Assembly (NCBI GenBank): GCA_010405405.1
Contig: MU004230.1
Coordinates: 2,997,744-3,061,743, forward strand
Direction of reading: 5' to 3'
Source of the DNA: Microthyrium microscopicum
Lineage: Eukaryota > Ascomycota > Dothideomycetes > Microthyriales > Microthyriaceae
DNA: 64,000 bases
Positions 9,929-20,338 of the stretch are shown piece after piece. The notes beneath the pieces were generated by a model, which did no database searches, had not been told where the DNA came from, and saw only the letters and a program-made list of their open reading frames with translations. The first letter of the stretch is position 1; every line of letters starts with the position of its first letter. Made by a program: the position numbers and the translations under genes.

Positions 9929-12757
9929 TCAACCCCATGGGCCAGTCTCCTTGATATCTCCGCCAAATCTGCCCACTGTCACCCAGTCAACTTTCTTGCC
10001 AGCCGCCTCATCAAGCTTTGGGCCATCCCAATCTGGCCAAGGCGTACGTTCTGGCCGACAACCTAAGCCTTCCGCAGAAATCCATAGTTGAAGAACAGCA
10101 ACGATGAACTGTAGCTTCTTGCGTAGCATGTTGCCGTTATTCTTGTTTTGAGCTGGTCCAAGTAGGAGATACTCTAGTGAGCCGGAGACGATATCGCGCC
10201 CTTTGACGTATCTGAGTGGTAGGATCTCTTTTTGCTTGATGTAGGATAAAGCCGCCTCACTGAGACATGTGAAATCACAGTATTCGCCGTCTGCGGAAAT
10301 GACCATTTTGGTATGATCTGGGAAGTTGACCTATGTTACGTTAGTTGTAATTCAAAGAATGAAAAGCAGGGAAATCATACCTGCACAGAGCCATCAGTGA
10401 ACCACCAAAATCCAACAGTACCAACTCGTTGATAGAACCGTACAATCGGACCAGCAGCCATCTCCTTCTCCTCTTGAATGTCATTAACTGTGCTGAGCGT
10501 CTGGCACATATATCTCGAAAACTTTGACCATAGCACAATATTCCGCTTCCGCTGTTCCTCGTTTGGAAAGTTCGCTTGCAATTTGCCAGTCTGGTCAACG
10601 CCGTAGAAATCGATCGGTATCTGATATATGGCTTGCGCATTCACTTTATCATTTTGCTTGTCTAGATGGGTGTACCCGTGGCGAACGACGGCGTGCATGA
10701 CTGGTTGGCGGGACGTTGCGTTGAAGGAGCATCCAATTGTCCCATCTTTGAGAACGTAGCCGACGCCGTGCTTCTTTGCGTAGTCTACCCATTTTGTCAC
10801 GAATGGAAGCGGTTGGAGGGGGTTGCCGCGTTTGCTGGGGCGCGTTTTGCAGGCTAAGGCGGAGAGGATGCGTTCGCGGAGCTGGGAGGCTTTGCGGAGG
10901 ACACTTGCTGGGTCATTGCCGAATTCAATGTCGCTGAGGGCAGGAAGAGGGGCGGGACTATCGACTACCCTTCGAACTGTTTGAACGTCTTGATCCGAAA
11001 TAATTGGGTTTGGCTCTTTCCGTCGACTAGCGTGATCCCGCAGTCGTTGAGATGGCAAAGACCGAAGAGTTTGCTTGAAGGATTGTGCGACGGTATGACC
11101 TTCGGCCCGAGGAGGCGGTTCCATTAAGGTTGGCTTCTCTTGAGATCGTGACATAGTTCGAGTGGGTAGTTCTGGTACAGGTGCGACCGCCGTTTCTTTT
11201 GATCGCGAAGTCGTCCGCTGCAAAGTTGGCAACTCTGAGGCTGGCTTGTCTTTCGAGCGAGATGTTGTTCGTGATCGAGTGCTGTGACCAGGTCTCACTG
11301 GCGGACCCATTTGATTCTCTTCTGGATCGACATTTTCTTTCAGTCGTCGGGATGGTATCCGTTTGGCTGGTTGAAGTCGAGTCAGAATGGAATCTGCAAC
11401 CACATGGTTACCTGATATTTCTGTCAGTTGAGAAATATGAGTAGACGATTGCTCCTCGGCAATCTCACTCAGGTTTGGCGTTCTGTTTCTCGATTTCTTC
11501 TCCGAAATAAATGGTACGTATACTGTCCCATTAGCAATGGGTACTGTTGGGGCTCGTCCAGCTTTGATTTCTCGTTCAATTTCCTTAACAATAGATGTGA
11601 TGCTGTCGATGCTGATGACAGGAAATATATTGCCTGGTGAGTACTCTCCTACTCCTGCTTTTTTGCACGCCTGATACCAGCTAAAAGAGTATCCTTGAGA
11701 GATTTCGGTGGGCCCAGGAGGAGCAGTGTTGAAGTAATTTGGTGGTGAATTGGTACAGTGGCTAGCCAGAGTCTCGGGCACCCAATGAAGCCTGAAAAAA
11801 CTGTGACTGACGATTTGATCGGGAACTGGCCGGTTGTCTTCATCGACAAGTAACGAGCCAACGAGATCTTGGAGATCTGTCGAGATGACGTTCTGGTGCT
11901 TTTTCAAGTCTGGCCATACGTATTCTCGTTGTTGAAGCTTTTTGTAAATCTCTTCGCGTTTCGATGCATGGAATGGAGCTTTGCCAACTGCCAAGGTGTA
12001 GCTGTGATTGTTAGCTGCATATTCGAAGGCTGATATAGGAACAACTTACGCGATAATACCGATAGCCCATAAGTCAACCTTTTCATTGTGCCCCTTTCCA
12101 TGCTTCTCCAGAATTTCCGGCGCGAGATAGTTTGGAGTACCGCACATTGTCGTCCGTCTCAATCCAACTTCATTCTTTCCAACAAGTACTGCTGCAAGCC
12201 CAAAGTCCCCAACCTTGATATTCATATCTGAATCGAGAAATAGGTTGCCTGTCTTCAAATCGCGATGAACAATGTTTCGATGATGTAGGTATTTTATCGC
12301 ACCGCAGATCTGGATAATAAAGCGTCGTATTTCTGGCATGGAGAAGAATTTGCGTTTCTTGAGGGCGTCGGCGAGCGATCCATTGTCGCATATTTCTAAA
12401 ACGACGTATGTACTCTTTTCGAAGGAAAAGGCTCGATGGAATTCGACGATGTTGGGGTGATGGATCTTGGAGTGAAGTTGTAATTCTGTTACGAACTAGA
12501 GCATAACATGTCAGCTTTTGCGTATCAACAATAGTGCTTCCGGCGCCTACTTTCTGTGCCAGCTTCTGAGGCTCCATCTGCGATTTGACAATCTTCAAAG
12601 CAACAATCTTGCCCGACGGTTGGTGATTTTCGCAAGTTTCCGCCCTATAACAAATGGCGAATCCTCCTTTTCCGAGTTGGTCGGCAGTAAGATACTGAAT
12701 GCCATTTGGCTCCCGAACTATCCGTGGCGGAGGGTCCGCATGTAAATTGGAAGACAT
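9929..12757 (-). CDS. Polo-like kinase (Cdc5/Plk1 family)
   Basis: Mitotic Ser/Thr kinase of 891 aa. Exons on the minus strand are 12757-12551, 12495-12050, 12001-10381 and 10330-9929, all in phase. The kinase domain (about residues 23-290) shows the glycine loop LGKGGFAICYRAE, VALKIVK, HRDLKTGN, DFG and the activation-loop end MCGTPNYLAPE. The polo box region is C-terminal: PB1 begins at FVTKWVDYAKKHGVGY (about 618) and PB2 fills most of the last two exons. The linker carries a KEN sequence (about 439-441) and three RTxSRS repeats (about 462-507). The family controls mitotic entry, septation and cytokinesis. It is divergent from TRM82 with a 422-bp gap. Confidence 0.93.
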
Positions 12758-13179
12758 GTTTGCGTCGGCGAGTCGAAAATGTAAACGAGTGCTAACGGCA
12801 ATTCATATAGACTGAAAGCTGAAATGTTGAACTGCTGGTTGATGGAACTATTGAAGAATGTTACCAGTCAAGCTGCCTCCAGGAGTCGAGTTGGAGATAA
12901 TGGAGGGAGATGGGTTGGATCGGACTTGCGCTGTACAATTACTTGGCTTGAGCTCCTGCCAATTCAGAGGCGCGATGTTTATGGCGTCCACGAGCTGGTT
13001 GCGGGGTGACCAGTTTGGTGCCTGGATTGGCAGGCACCACTCGAACCATATCAGGCCACTTTCCTAACTACCAAATTGAATATTCTAAGTACCAAGAAAA
13101 TCTTCCTCCATACAGTATTCTTCGGGTGAATGAAATAGTTTCTCCTGGAACGTTGCAAGCTCGAGGTTCAGGCCTGAAA
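12758..13179. other. Divergent promoter region between the polo kinase and TRM82
   Basis: A 422-bp gap with starts on both sides. It contains a perfect 9-bp stem (13016-13024 with 13031-13039) whose six-base loop, gattgg, includes an inverted CCAAT. The open frame continues upstream of the chosen TRM82 ATG as far as 13006, so a longer N-terminus is possible but does not match the family. Confidence 0.5.
13016..13039. promoter_or_regulatory. Perfect 9-bp inverted repeat with CCAAT-containing loop
   Basis: The arms tggtgcctg and caggcacca flank gattgg, about 140-165 bp before the TRM82 ATG. It may act as a DNA palindrome for a dimeric factor or as an RNA hairpin in the leader. Only the symmetry is seen; function is inferred. 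Confidence 0.35.
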
Positions 13180-14831
13180 ATGCATCATCCATTCCAAGTA
13201 ATCGCCAAAATCTCGCGTCCTGAGAAGCAATTTCTGCTCGCTGCGAGTGGACCAAAACTTCTCTGTGTGAATTTAGAGGATGGAACAATAGCATCGCAAT
13301 GGCAGGCAGAAGTAGTTAAAACCGCTGCCGTGTCCGAAGTAAGATCATTACAGATAATGGGGAAAAACACTCTCTAACAAAATATTTTCAGAAGCTCAAG
13401 ACAGAAGAGTCTAATGAACCACCGGCAAAGAAGCGAAAGACTGCGCAACCAGAACAAGAAGCGCCCAACGTTACAGCCATCGAAATCACTCCAGATGGCT
13501 CTCATGCTGTAATCGTAACCGGCGAGGATAAGACCATCCGCGTCTTTCACGTCTCTAGCGAAGGTGTCTTGACAGAAAAGAGTCAAAGGTTGGTCACCTC
13601 CCTATAGCAAAAAACCAAACCCCTGACGTTTCTAGATGCATGGCCAAGCGGCCTTCAGCAATTACGCTCACAAATGAAGGAAATATGATACTGTGTGCAG
13701 ACAAGTTTGGAGATGCTTACTCACTGCCTCTTCTACCCACTCCGGAACAAGACGAAGCTGCGAGGCAAGCCGCTGTCAACATAGCAAAGCCTAGGGAACC
13801 AGCAGCTTCCGAAACTACAGTTCATTCCAAAGCCAACAGAAGAGCTTTGGAATACCAACGGAAGCAGGCCGAAGAAAAGACGAAGGATAATGCGCAAGAG
13901 AAGGACCATTTGAAGCTAAAAGAGACTCTTTTATTCGCCCATGATCTACTACTGGGACATGTCGCTATGGTTATCGATATCATTGCAGCCCAAAAGCCGC
14001 CGGTTAAAGAAGGACAAAGACCTAGATCCTATGTTATCACATCCGATAGAGACGAGCACATCCGTGTGTCTAGAGGCCCCCCTCAATCCCATGTTATAGA
14101 GTCGTTTTGTCTCGGACATGGAGAGTTTGTCAGCAAGCTTTGCCTTGTAGATCCAGATATCCTTGTCTCTGGGGGTGGAGATGATGACCTCTTCGTCTGG
14201 GATTGGCTTGGAGGGCGCCTACTTTCCAAACTTTCTCTCAGATCTGCTGTTATCAGAGTTACAGGTCAAAGTGAGGATGACTGTAAAATCGCTGTGTCGG
14301 GCTTATGGTTACTCCCTGGGACGACAGCTGAACAGGTTTGTTTTTCTCTGATCTGTGATACTTTAAGCTAACAGCTGGTGTCAGAATCGACTTCTCATCG
14401 GATGCGAAGGAGTACCAGCTTTATTTCATTGCGCTGTTTCAACACTACAAGATGACAACGCCACTATAGATACCTTTCCTCTGGACGGAAATTTGCTCGA
14501 TCTGGCCATTGATAAGGGACTGATTATCGTCTCCATTGACAATATTCACAAGCCAACGTCAGTGACTGACATTGACAATAGCACAGTGAGTTTTGTATAA
14601 GCAGTTTGTGACATTGTCTAATGAGTGTTCTAGATTTTCAAGCCCAGATTACAAATTTTTACGCTTGATGAGGCGTTACAAAATCAGACAGAAACATTCA
14701 GGCATCAATTAGTAGAAGTCAACGAAATGATGACTACAGAGTGGCATGAAAAAAGCCTCCGGACATTACTCTATGGCATAGGTCCACTACGGAAACGAAG
14801 GAATGAGTACGGCGCTGATCTGGAAGAGTGA
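13180..14831 (+). CDS. TRM82: Trm82, WD40 subunit of the tRNA m7G46 methyltransferase
   Basis: Non-catalytic WD-repeat partner that stabilises Trm8 for N7-methylation of guanosine 46 in tRNA. Exons are 13180-13338, 13392-13588, 13636-14335, 14385-14585 and 14634-14831, giving 484 aa with all phases consistent. Diagnostic blocks are GEDKTIRVFHV, KRPSAITLTNEGNMILCADKFGD cut across exons 2-3, YVITSDRDEHIRVSRGP, and VSGGGDDDLFVWDW. A basic NLS-like PPAKKRK lies near residue 61. A Lys/Glu-rich insertion sits between propeller blades around residues 160-210. The start was set at MHHPFQ, which matches the family's usual MxHPxQ opening, although the frame is open further upstream. Confidence 0.9.
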
Positions 14832-14935
14832 ACAGCCTGTGAAAATATTTCTCTATCACTTCAATATGAGTCTTTGAATGACGGTGAGGAATACTTAATC
14901 ATCGCTTTCCCATTGTATCCCATCGCATACGACTA

Positions 14936-15193
14936 TCAATATCTAGGCTGATTACCATAGTTATTAGGATCCGGGTAGACGTTTAATTCCTCCAGGCTAT
15001 AGTAATTGGTACTACATGTAGATCTTCCACACGCGTGGTCCACTCGCCCTTTTAAACCGGTCGGCTTCTGACAAACTTTCCTGGTTTCGAGTGCCAATTT
15101 ACATGGATGCCATGTCCCAGAAATATTGTATGGACCGTCTTGTACAGCCTTAGCGTGGCCGCAGAGATAAACTTGTCCTTCGTATTGACACAT
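14936..15193 (-). CDS. Small Cys-rich hypothetical protein (85 aa)
   Basis: A single minus-strand exon starting MCQYEGQVYLCGHAK. The short product has eight Cys and two His, including YLCGH and HACGRSTCS. It has no signal peptide. Short fungal proteins opening with MCxY and a CGH motif are common and of unknown function; some may bind zinc. The start ATG is the first in the frame and composition is coding-like. It converges on TRM82, with about 104 bp between the stop codons. I do not assign a function. Confidence 0.5.
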   Translation of the reverse strand: MCQYEGQVYLCGHAKAVQDGPYNISGTWHPCKLALETRKVCQKPTGLKGRVDHACGRSTCSTNYYSLEELNVYPDPNNYGNQPRY

Positions 15194-15946
15194 CTCTCAA
15201 TTATTCTAAGATGTTTGATACCTTGTCTAGGATATACTGTTTCAGGATACAGAGAAAAAGCATGTTGCTTAGCAGGCGCTGCAAAACAAAGCCTTATATA
15301 CCAGTTCAAACGAAGACTAGTAACCCGCTCACTGTCAATCAAAAGACAATGGTAGAAGTGTTGAGGGGGGAAGGTTTCTAGCCACTATAACTAAAGCACA
15401 AAGATACTTCTGAGCTAGGAGATGTTATTCCAGAATTGAAGAAAGTGCAACATGCTGTGGCTGAATTTCAAATGTCTTTCGGCACCCTTGGAGTTTTTGA
15501 TATGTATCAAAAAGCTCAATTATCGACAAACCTTCCAGACCCCAAATCATTCGATAACATTTGCTAAGCAACCAAGGCCAAATCTTGTGTACAATCCCGG
15601 AACACATAATGGAGGGACGAATCTTCGTGTCAGTGATTAGATCTGCATATCGCCTGCGTTTCCATACATAAGAGTGGAACTGTTGGTCCTAACTGGAGCT
15701 TGCGGCTTTTGCGGTTTTTGTCGAACTTATGGCTAAGGTATCGAAGCTGACGTACCTATATAAGGACATGACTATCCTCCATCTGATCTTGGTGCCATTT
15801 GCATTTGGTTTCAACTTCCTCAATTTGAAAAGTAGAGTAGGTATGCCGCTTTTGTTGACACTCACGGGCGTTGCTAATAGATTCAGTGCAGTTCAAACCT
15901 CACAAGTCTTCTATATAAGATCGCTCTCAACAAACCAATAATCACA
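15194..15946. other. Gap upstream of the GFA-fold gene
   Basis: About 750 bp with no supported gene. TATA-like sequences occur at 15755-15764 (cctatataag) and 15911-15918 (ctatataa). The second is only 36 bp from the GFA ATG, so the first is the more likely core promoter if transcription starts near 15800. Confidence 0.4.
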
Positions 15947-16393
15947 ATGTCAAAAACTTACACTGGAGGCTGCCATTGCGGTGCTTTCCGCTACGAAGTT
16001 GAACTCGACCTCTCCAGCAAAATGGCCACGAAATGCAACTGTTCATTTTGTCTAAAGTCCAACTTCTTGACCCTTCCAGTCCCGGGCGACGGTTCTCAAT
16101 TCAAGCTCCTGTCTCCCAAGTCTTTGGACGAAGTCGGAGATTACAAATTCGGTAGCAAAAAAGGCAGTCATTTTTATTGCAAAGAATGCAGCATCTGCCT
16201 TATCAACAAGCCCCCTTTTCCGATTGAGTTGCCTGGAAGCGGAGGGAAAATCAGCATGTTCATCAACGCTGTCACGCTGGATCAGGGGCAGGATGTGGAT
16301 TTGAGAAAGTTCAAGATCATGTATTGGGATGGAAAAGAGAATAACTGGGCGGCGGGCTTGAAAGAGGAACCTTATTCTGGTGGATGCTATTGA
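15947..16393 (+). CDS. GFA / CENP-V fold zinc protein (148 aa)
   Basis: A single-exon member of the family named after glutathione-dependent formaldehyde-activating enzyme. Two zinc sites are implied by the cysteine blocks CHCG (residues 9-12), CNCSFC (about 30-35) and CKECSIC (about 79-85). The length is usual for the family. The formaldehyde-glutathione activity originally assigned has not been general for fungal members, so the substrate is open. It lies in the same direction as the GH43 gene 500 bp downstream, with no sign of co-regulation. Confidence 0.9.
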   Translation: MSKTYTGGCHCGAFRYEVELDLSSKMATKCNCSFCLKSNFLTLPVPGDGSQFKLLSPKSLDEVGDYKFGSKKGSHFYCKECSICLINKPPFPIELPGSGGKISMFINAVTLDQGQDVDLRKFKIMYWDGKENNWAAGLKEEPYSGGCY

Positions 16394-16889
16394 AGTAGAT
16401 GAGGTGAAAGTCACTCAGGTAGTTGTCATGCCTGACAAAATGTACCGGGCAATGAATGAAGTCTAACAGATAGAAGTATTTCACTATTTCAAATTCTTTT
16501 GTTGGTTGATCTGGCGTAGCAGAGTTGCGCAATATGAAGAGGTTTAACTCATAGACAAAAGGTGATCTTTAGTAAAGGAATAGTGGTCAAGAATATAAGT
16601 GACTTTCAGATAGCAGTTTTCAAACATGTCGTTATAGGTGGAGAATGGGCTGTCCAAGCTCATTTATTTATATTGAATAACTGAGCTCATACCCTAGTCG
16701 CTTTATGAAGACGATATATTCTACAGAGCCTCTGACATGATATTCTCTATTGTTCCGTAATGATGTGCCCTGGTGGAACATATACTACGACTTTTAATTC
16801 ATATCGTCCTCATTTTAGATTCTGCTCCCGTTCATGTCCCACCTTCACAACACCATATATCAGCTTTGACGTTCGTGATCTAATTCGAC
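16394..16889. other. Gap between the GFA and GH43 genes
   Basis: About 500 bp, AT-rich, with no supported gene. It probably holds the GFA terminator and the GH43 promoter. Confidence 0.4.
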
Positions 16890-17864
16890 ATGCCAATCCA
16901 CGACAAGCCACTGGTAGATCACATCTATATAGCAGATCCATCCGCCCACGTCTTTGAAGGAAAACTCTACGTTTACCCATCCCATGACAGAGAGACAGAC
17001 ATCCAAGACAATGACTTTGGCGACCAATACGACATGGCCGACTATCATGTCTTCTCCATGGAGACGGCTGGTGGGCCCACAACAGACCATGGCATCGCAC
17101 TAAAAATGGAAGATATACCTTGGGTATCGAAACAGGTCTGGGCTCCAGATGCCGCTACCAAGAATGGGAAATATTACCTCTACTTTCCGGCACGAGACAA
17201 GGAGGGTGTCTTCCGTATTGGCGCTGCTGTTGGAGATAGACCAGAGGGACCATTCACAGCAGATCCGGAACCGATTGCTGGAAGCTATAGCATTGATCCT
17301 GCGGCATTTGTGGACGATGATGGAGAGGCTTATCTGTATTTTGGCGGGATATGGGGTGGTCAACTGCAGTGTTATGGATCTGGAATTTTCGATAAGGATG
17401 CGTTCTCGAATATGGAGGCGAAGGATGGCCCGGCCCTTTTACCTCGCGCTGCAAAGCTCGCCGAGGATATGCGCAGCTTTGATGGCAAAGTACAAGAATT
17501 GGAGATTCTTGATGAGGCAGGAAAACTCATTGACTCAGGTGATCATGATCGCAGGTTTTTTGAGGCTGCTTGGATGCACAAATACAAGGGTAAGTACTAC
17601 TTCTCGTACTCAACAGGAGATACACATTACCTGGTGTATGCTATTGGCGATAGCCCTCTGGGACCTTTCACTTATGCCGGTCGTATTCTGGAGCCAGTTC
17701 TTGGATGGACGACGCATCATTCAATCGTGGAGTTCAAGGATAAGTGGTATCTGTTCTACCATGACTGTTCGCTTTCTAAGGGTACAAATCATCTGCGGTC
17801 TGTGAAGATGAGAGAGCTTGTGTATGACGAGTCAGGAAAAATCCATCTTGCTGAGAAGCAGTGA
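16890..17864 (+). CDS. Glycoside hydrolase family 43, no signal peptide
   Basis: A single-exon 324-aa five-bladed beta-propeller enzyme, expected to release arabinose or xylose from plant-type oligosaccharides. The predicted catalytic base is Asp16 in IADPSAHVFEG, the pKa-setting Asp is Asp136 in SIDPAAFVDDDG, and the acid is Glu225 in FFEAAWMHKYKGKYY. WAPDAATKNGKYYLYF is the usual blade-2 block. It has no signal peptide (MPIHDKPLVDHIY) and no carbohydrate-binding module, so it should act inside the cell on imported oligosaccharides. It lacks introns, whereas many neighbours have several. Intronless, signal-less GH43 enzymes resemble bacterial ones, so ancient transfer is possible but not shown. 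Confidence 0.92.
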   Translation: MPIHDKPLVDHIYIADPSAHVFEGKLYVYPSHDRETDIQDNDFGDQYDMADYHVFSMETAGGPTTDHGIALKMEDIPWVSKQVWAPDAATKNGKYYLYFPARDKEGVFRIGAAVGDRPEGPFTADPEPIAGSYSIDPAAFVDDDGEAYLYFGGIWGGQLQCYGSGIFDKDAFSNMEAKDGPALLPRAAKLAEDMRSFDGKVQELEILDEAGKLIDSGDHDRRFFEAAWMHKYKGKYYFSYSTGDTHYLVYAIGDSPLGPFTYAGRILEPVLGWTTHHSIVEFKDKWYLFYHDCSLSKGTNHLRSVKMRELVYDESGKIHLAEKQ

Positions 17865-18022
17865 GCGAGACGAAACAGTGAAGCGGTCTCCATTTGGGGC
17901 ATTCAATACAATAGGTTGAAACATTGCATCTCTTTAATTTGTCGTCTCGCAGTAGACCTACATGATCAACAGCCATTTCGAAAGCTTAAGTATGAGCAGG
18001 AGCGGCTCCTATACTTGCAAAA

Positions 18023-19642
18023 TCACATCACACGATCTTGCACTTTTATCGTGAGGATTACTCTCAGTAAATCTCCACGACTATTGCTCGGGGTTACACC
18101 AAAGCGAACACTGGCGTATACTATCTTCGTCTCGTCCGCTGCTAGTGGTGACTCAATTTCGTCTTGTACTGTGTGAATGATATTTGGAGCCCATTGCTTT
18201 AAGACCAGATATGGAATTTCTTTCATTTCCAAACAAGGCACGGGCAACGCCATGCTCTTGGATGCCGTAGTCGATTCCTGTAGCTGAACTTTGAGACCGA
18301 AATGATTGTTTCCGCTATTCCTAAAAAGGTAAACCATCTGTCGAGTTTTGGCCTGCCATGAGGTCATGACATGTGTTTCGACTAATCTGTAGCTCGAATC
18401 GCCAAGATCAAGTTCCATACAGATATCTGATAGTTGGTTCCCTGTAAATGCGTCTGAAACCCCTGAAGCCAGGAGTGGTACAAATATCGGGTGAAATGAT
18501 GCTTTAATCAATCTCATATAAGAGGGTTTGTCAATTGTTCGCAACACATGAGGGTCAACTCGTCGGCATCTCGTCTCTGGCCAGCCATTTGGTAGTTTTC
18601 CCGTCAACGCACCGTCATTTGCTGAATTGATCAAGCTAGAATTCTGGAAATCCGATGTTTCAAAGACAATGGCAATCCTGCCTTGCGTGTAGTCCAGGTC
18701 AAGGCAATCTAAGATTGCCAAATTACTGTCAGGAGTTTGAAGGACAAGAATCTCGAACTGAAGCCCGTGACTACTGATTGTTATTGGAGACCGGTTTGTT
18801 CTTGGTAATGGTACAATTCTAGAGGAATACCGAAACTCATCAGGAGATGTGGCCAAGATGCCGCATGAGGCGTGAGTTGAGCCGCCGATTGTTTTCCAAG
18901 CAAGTATTGACATGTCTGTATTGTGTCTGAGTATCTCTTCTTGGAGCCTCAGAAAGGCTCTGGCGTCTTCCCCGTACAGTAATGGCATGTTGATTCCGAA
19001 CATCCCAAGCAGTGAATACGCACGATCCTCGATTCTTGTGGTCTGCCAACCGCTTGCCCAGCGCATTGTTTGCGCAACACTGTAATCTGTCAAGGCCTTA
19101 TCTCCCAGAAGAAGGCTTCTATCGATACCAGTAATATCCGATAGAATTGGAGCCAGGCTTCTCTTCGTTCCAATATCCTGCCAGTTTGAATTATAAAAGA
19201 CGACATTTGCCGACGCCACGAGTTCTTGTAAAGTCCAGCCTCTTCCGAACCATCTGCACCTGGATCCTTCTATCGAGAGGGTATTTCTGGACCCACTAAA
19301 GTCCTCGAGGTATACGTAACACACGACCGCCTGCTCATACCATTCATACATAGAGTTGATTGCCTCTGAAAGCTCAGCTGAACTTGACTTATCAATAGAA
19401 CATGTATCGGCCCATGCCCATTGGAAGCCCGCTGCCTTAGCAGTCTCACAGAACAAAGCTATCTTCATAGCCCCTTTGGATGATATGACAAAACCGGGGT
19501 CTTTAGATCTGAGCAGCCGGTCTCGTTGCTCAAATGATATCTCATCGGGCCCCCATGTATGGGAGAGGATAGCGTATGGTGGGGGCACATCATTGCCGTC
19601 GAAGCTTCGTAGCTTAAATGATGATGTATTGATGAGCCTCAT
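18023..19642 (-). CDS. HET-domain protein (heterokaryon incompatibility type)
   Basis: A single-exon 539-aa protein with an N-terminal HET domain. The three conserved blocks are present: YAILSHTWGPDEISFEQ (about 22-38), WAWADTCSIDKSSSAELSEA with INSMYEWYEQAVVCYVYLED, and RGWTLQELVASANVVFYN. The opening MRLINTSSFKL is the standard start. The C-terminal 300 residues match no domain that I recognise; there are no visible WD, TPR or NACHT repeats. HET proteins trigger cell death after fusion of unlike hyphae, or act in innate-like recognition. Most genomic copies have no proven role. The frame is intact. Confidence 0.92.
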   Translation of the reverse strand: MRLINTSSFKLRSFDGNDVPPPYAILSHTWGPDEISFEQRDRLLRSKDPGFVISSKGAMKIALFCETAKAAGFQWAWADTCSIDKSSSAELSEAINSMYEWYEQAVVCYVYLEDFSGSRNTLSIEGSRCRWFGRGWTLQELVASANVVFYNSNWQDIGTKRSLAPILSDITGIDRSLLLGDKALTDYSVAQTMRWASGWQTTRIEDRAYSLLGMFGINMPLLYGEDARAFLRLQEEILRHNTDMSILAWKTIGGSTHASCGILATSPDEFRYSSRIVPLPRTNRSPITISSHGLQFEILVLQTPDSNLAILDCLDLDYTQGRIAIVFETSDFQNSSLINSANDGALTGKLPNGWPETRCRRVDPHVLRTIDKPSYMRLIKASFHPIFVPLLASGVSDAFTGNQLSDICMELDLGDSSYRLVETHVMTSWQAKTRQMVYLFRNSGNNHFGLKVQLQESTTASKSMALPVPCLEMKEIPYLVLKQWAPNIIHTVQDEIESPLAADETKIVYASVRFGVTPSNSRGDLLRVILTIKVQDRVM

Positions 19643-20338
19643 GCTCGGCAGATATCTCCAAGTTGTCCGATTCTATTTTAGGAAGCACTTTGGAGTTATC
19701 TTGAGCTGTTGAGCTGCCGCGATGTATTATCAGTTAGAGAGACCGGTGAGAGGAGATGAAGGTCAAGGATGACTTCTAGGATTTGAGTTGCCAGGGGTAG
19801 GAAAGAAGCAAATCCCAGCTGTGCTAAGTATGATATGCATGTTCGTATGTCAGTGCCGAGATAGCTTTCAGGCTTTGATGAACTGAATTATGAGGAGAAC
19901 CACCTTCTCCCGACGATTGATAGGCCTATTCGCTCGTTACGAAATAGGCATGATTTATGACGGGAATGAGGCTTTGGCGAAGCTGTGCATCTTGATACAG
20001 TCTTCTTGGAGCATGGACTGTAGTTCGCCATTCCTCGATGCGAAAAAGAAGGAAGGTGGTTGCATTGCCACTACAAGGCCGTACCATTATCAAAGCTGGA
20101 TGTGTTACAGTGATGCCGACTCCTGAAGTACAAGTATCATAACATATGTCCCACCAACACCCCAATGCATAATTTGTAATACTGATTGCTTGATGGTAAT
20201 AGACTCGGTCCATATTTGCGATTTCTGCCATAGTTGAGTGTTGCTTGGTGCTGCAGAGTATTACAGTCGAGATGCCATCAATCTCTCGATTTGCAGTTGC
20301 GGACGAGGATAATACTCCTCATTCTCTTCTGCAGCCTT
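19643..20338. other. Gap between the HET and GST genes
   Basis: About 700 bp holding the HET promoter side and the GST 3' end. The short open frame at 19890-20126 has no motif. Nothing else is seen. Confidence 0.45.

Noticed and set aside
13006-13179. Longer N-terminus for TRM82
   Set aside because: The extra 58 residues match nothing in the family, whereas MHHPFQ fits the usual start.
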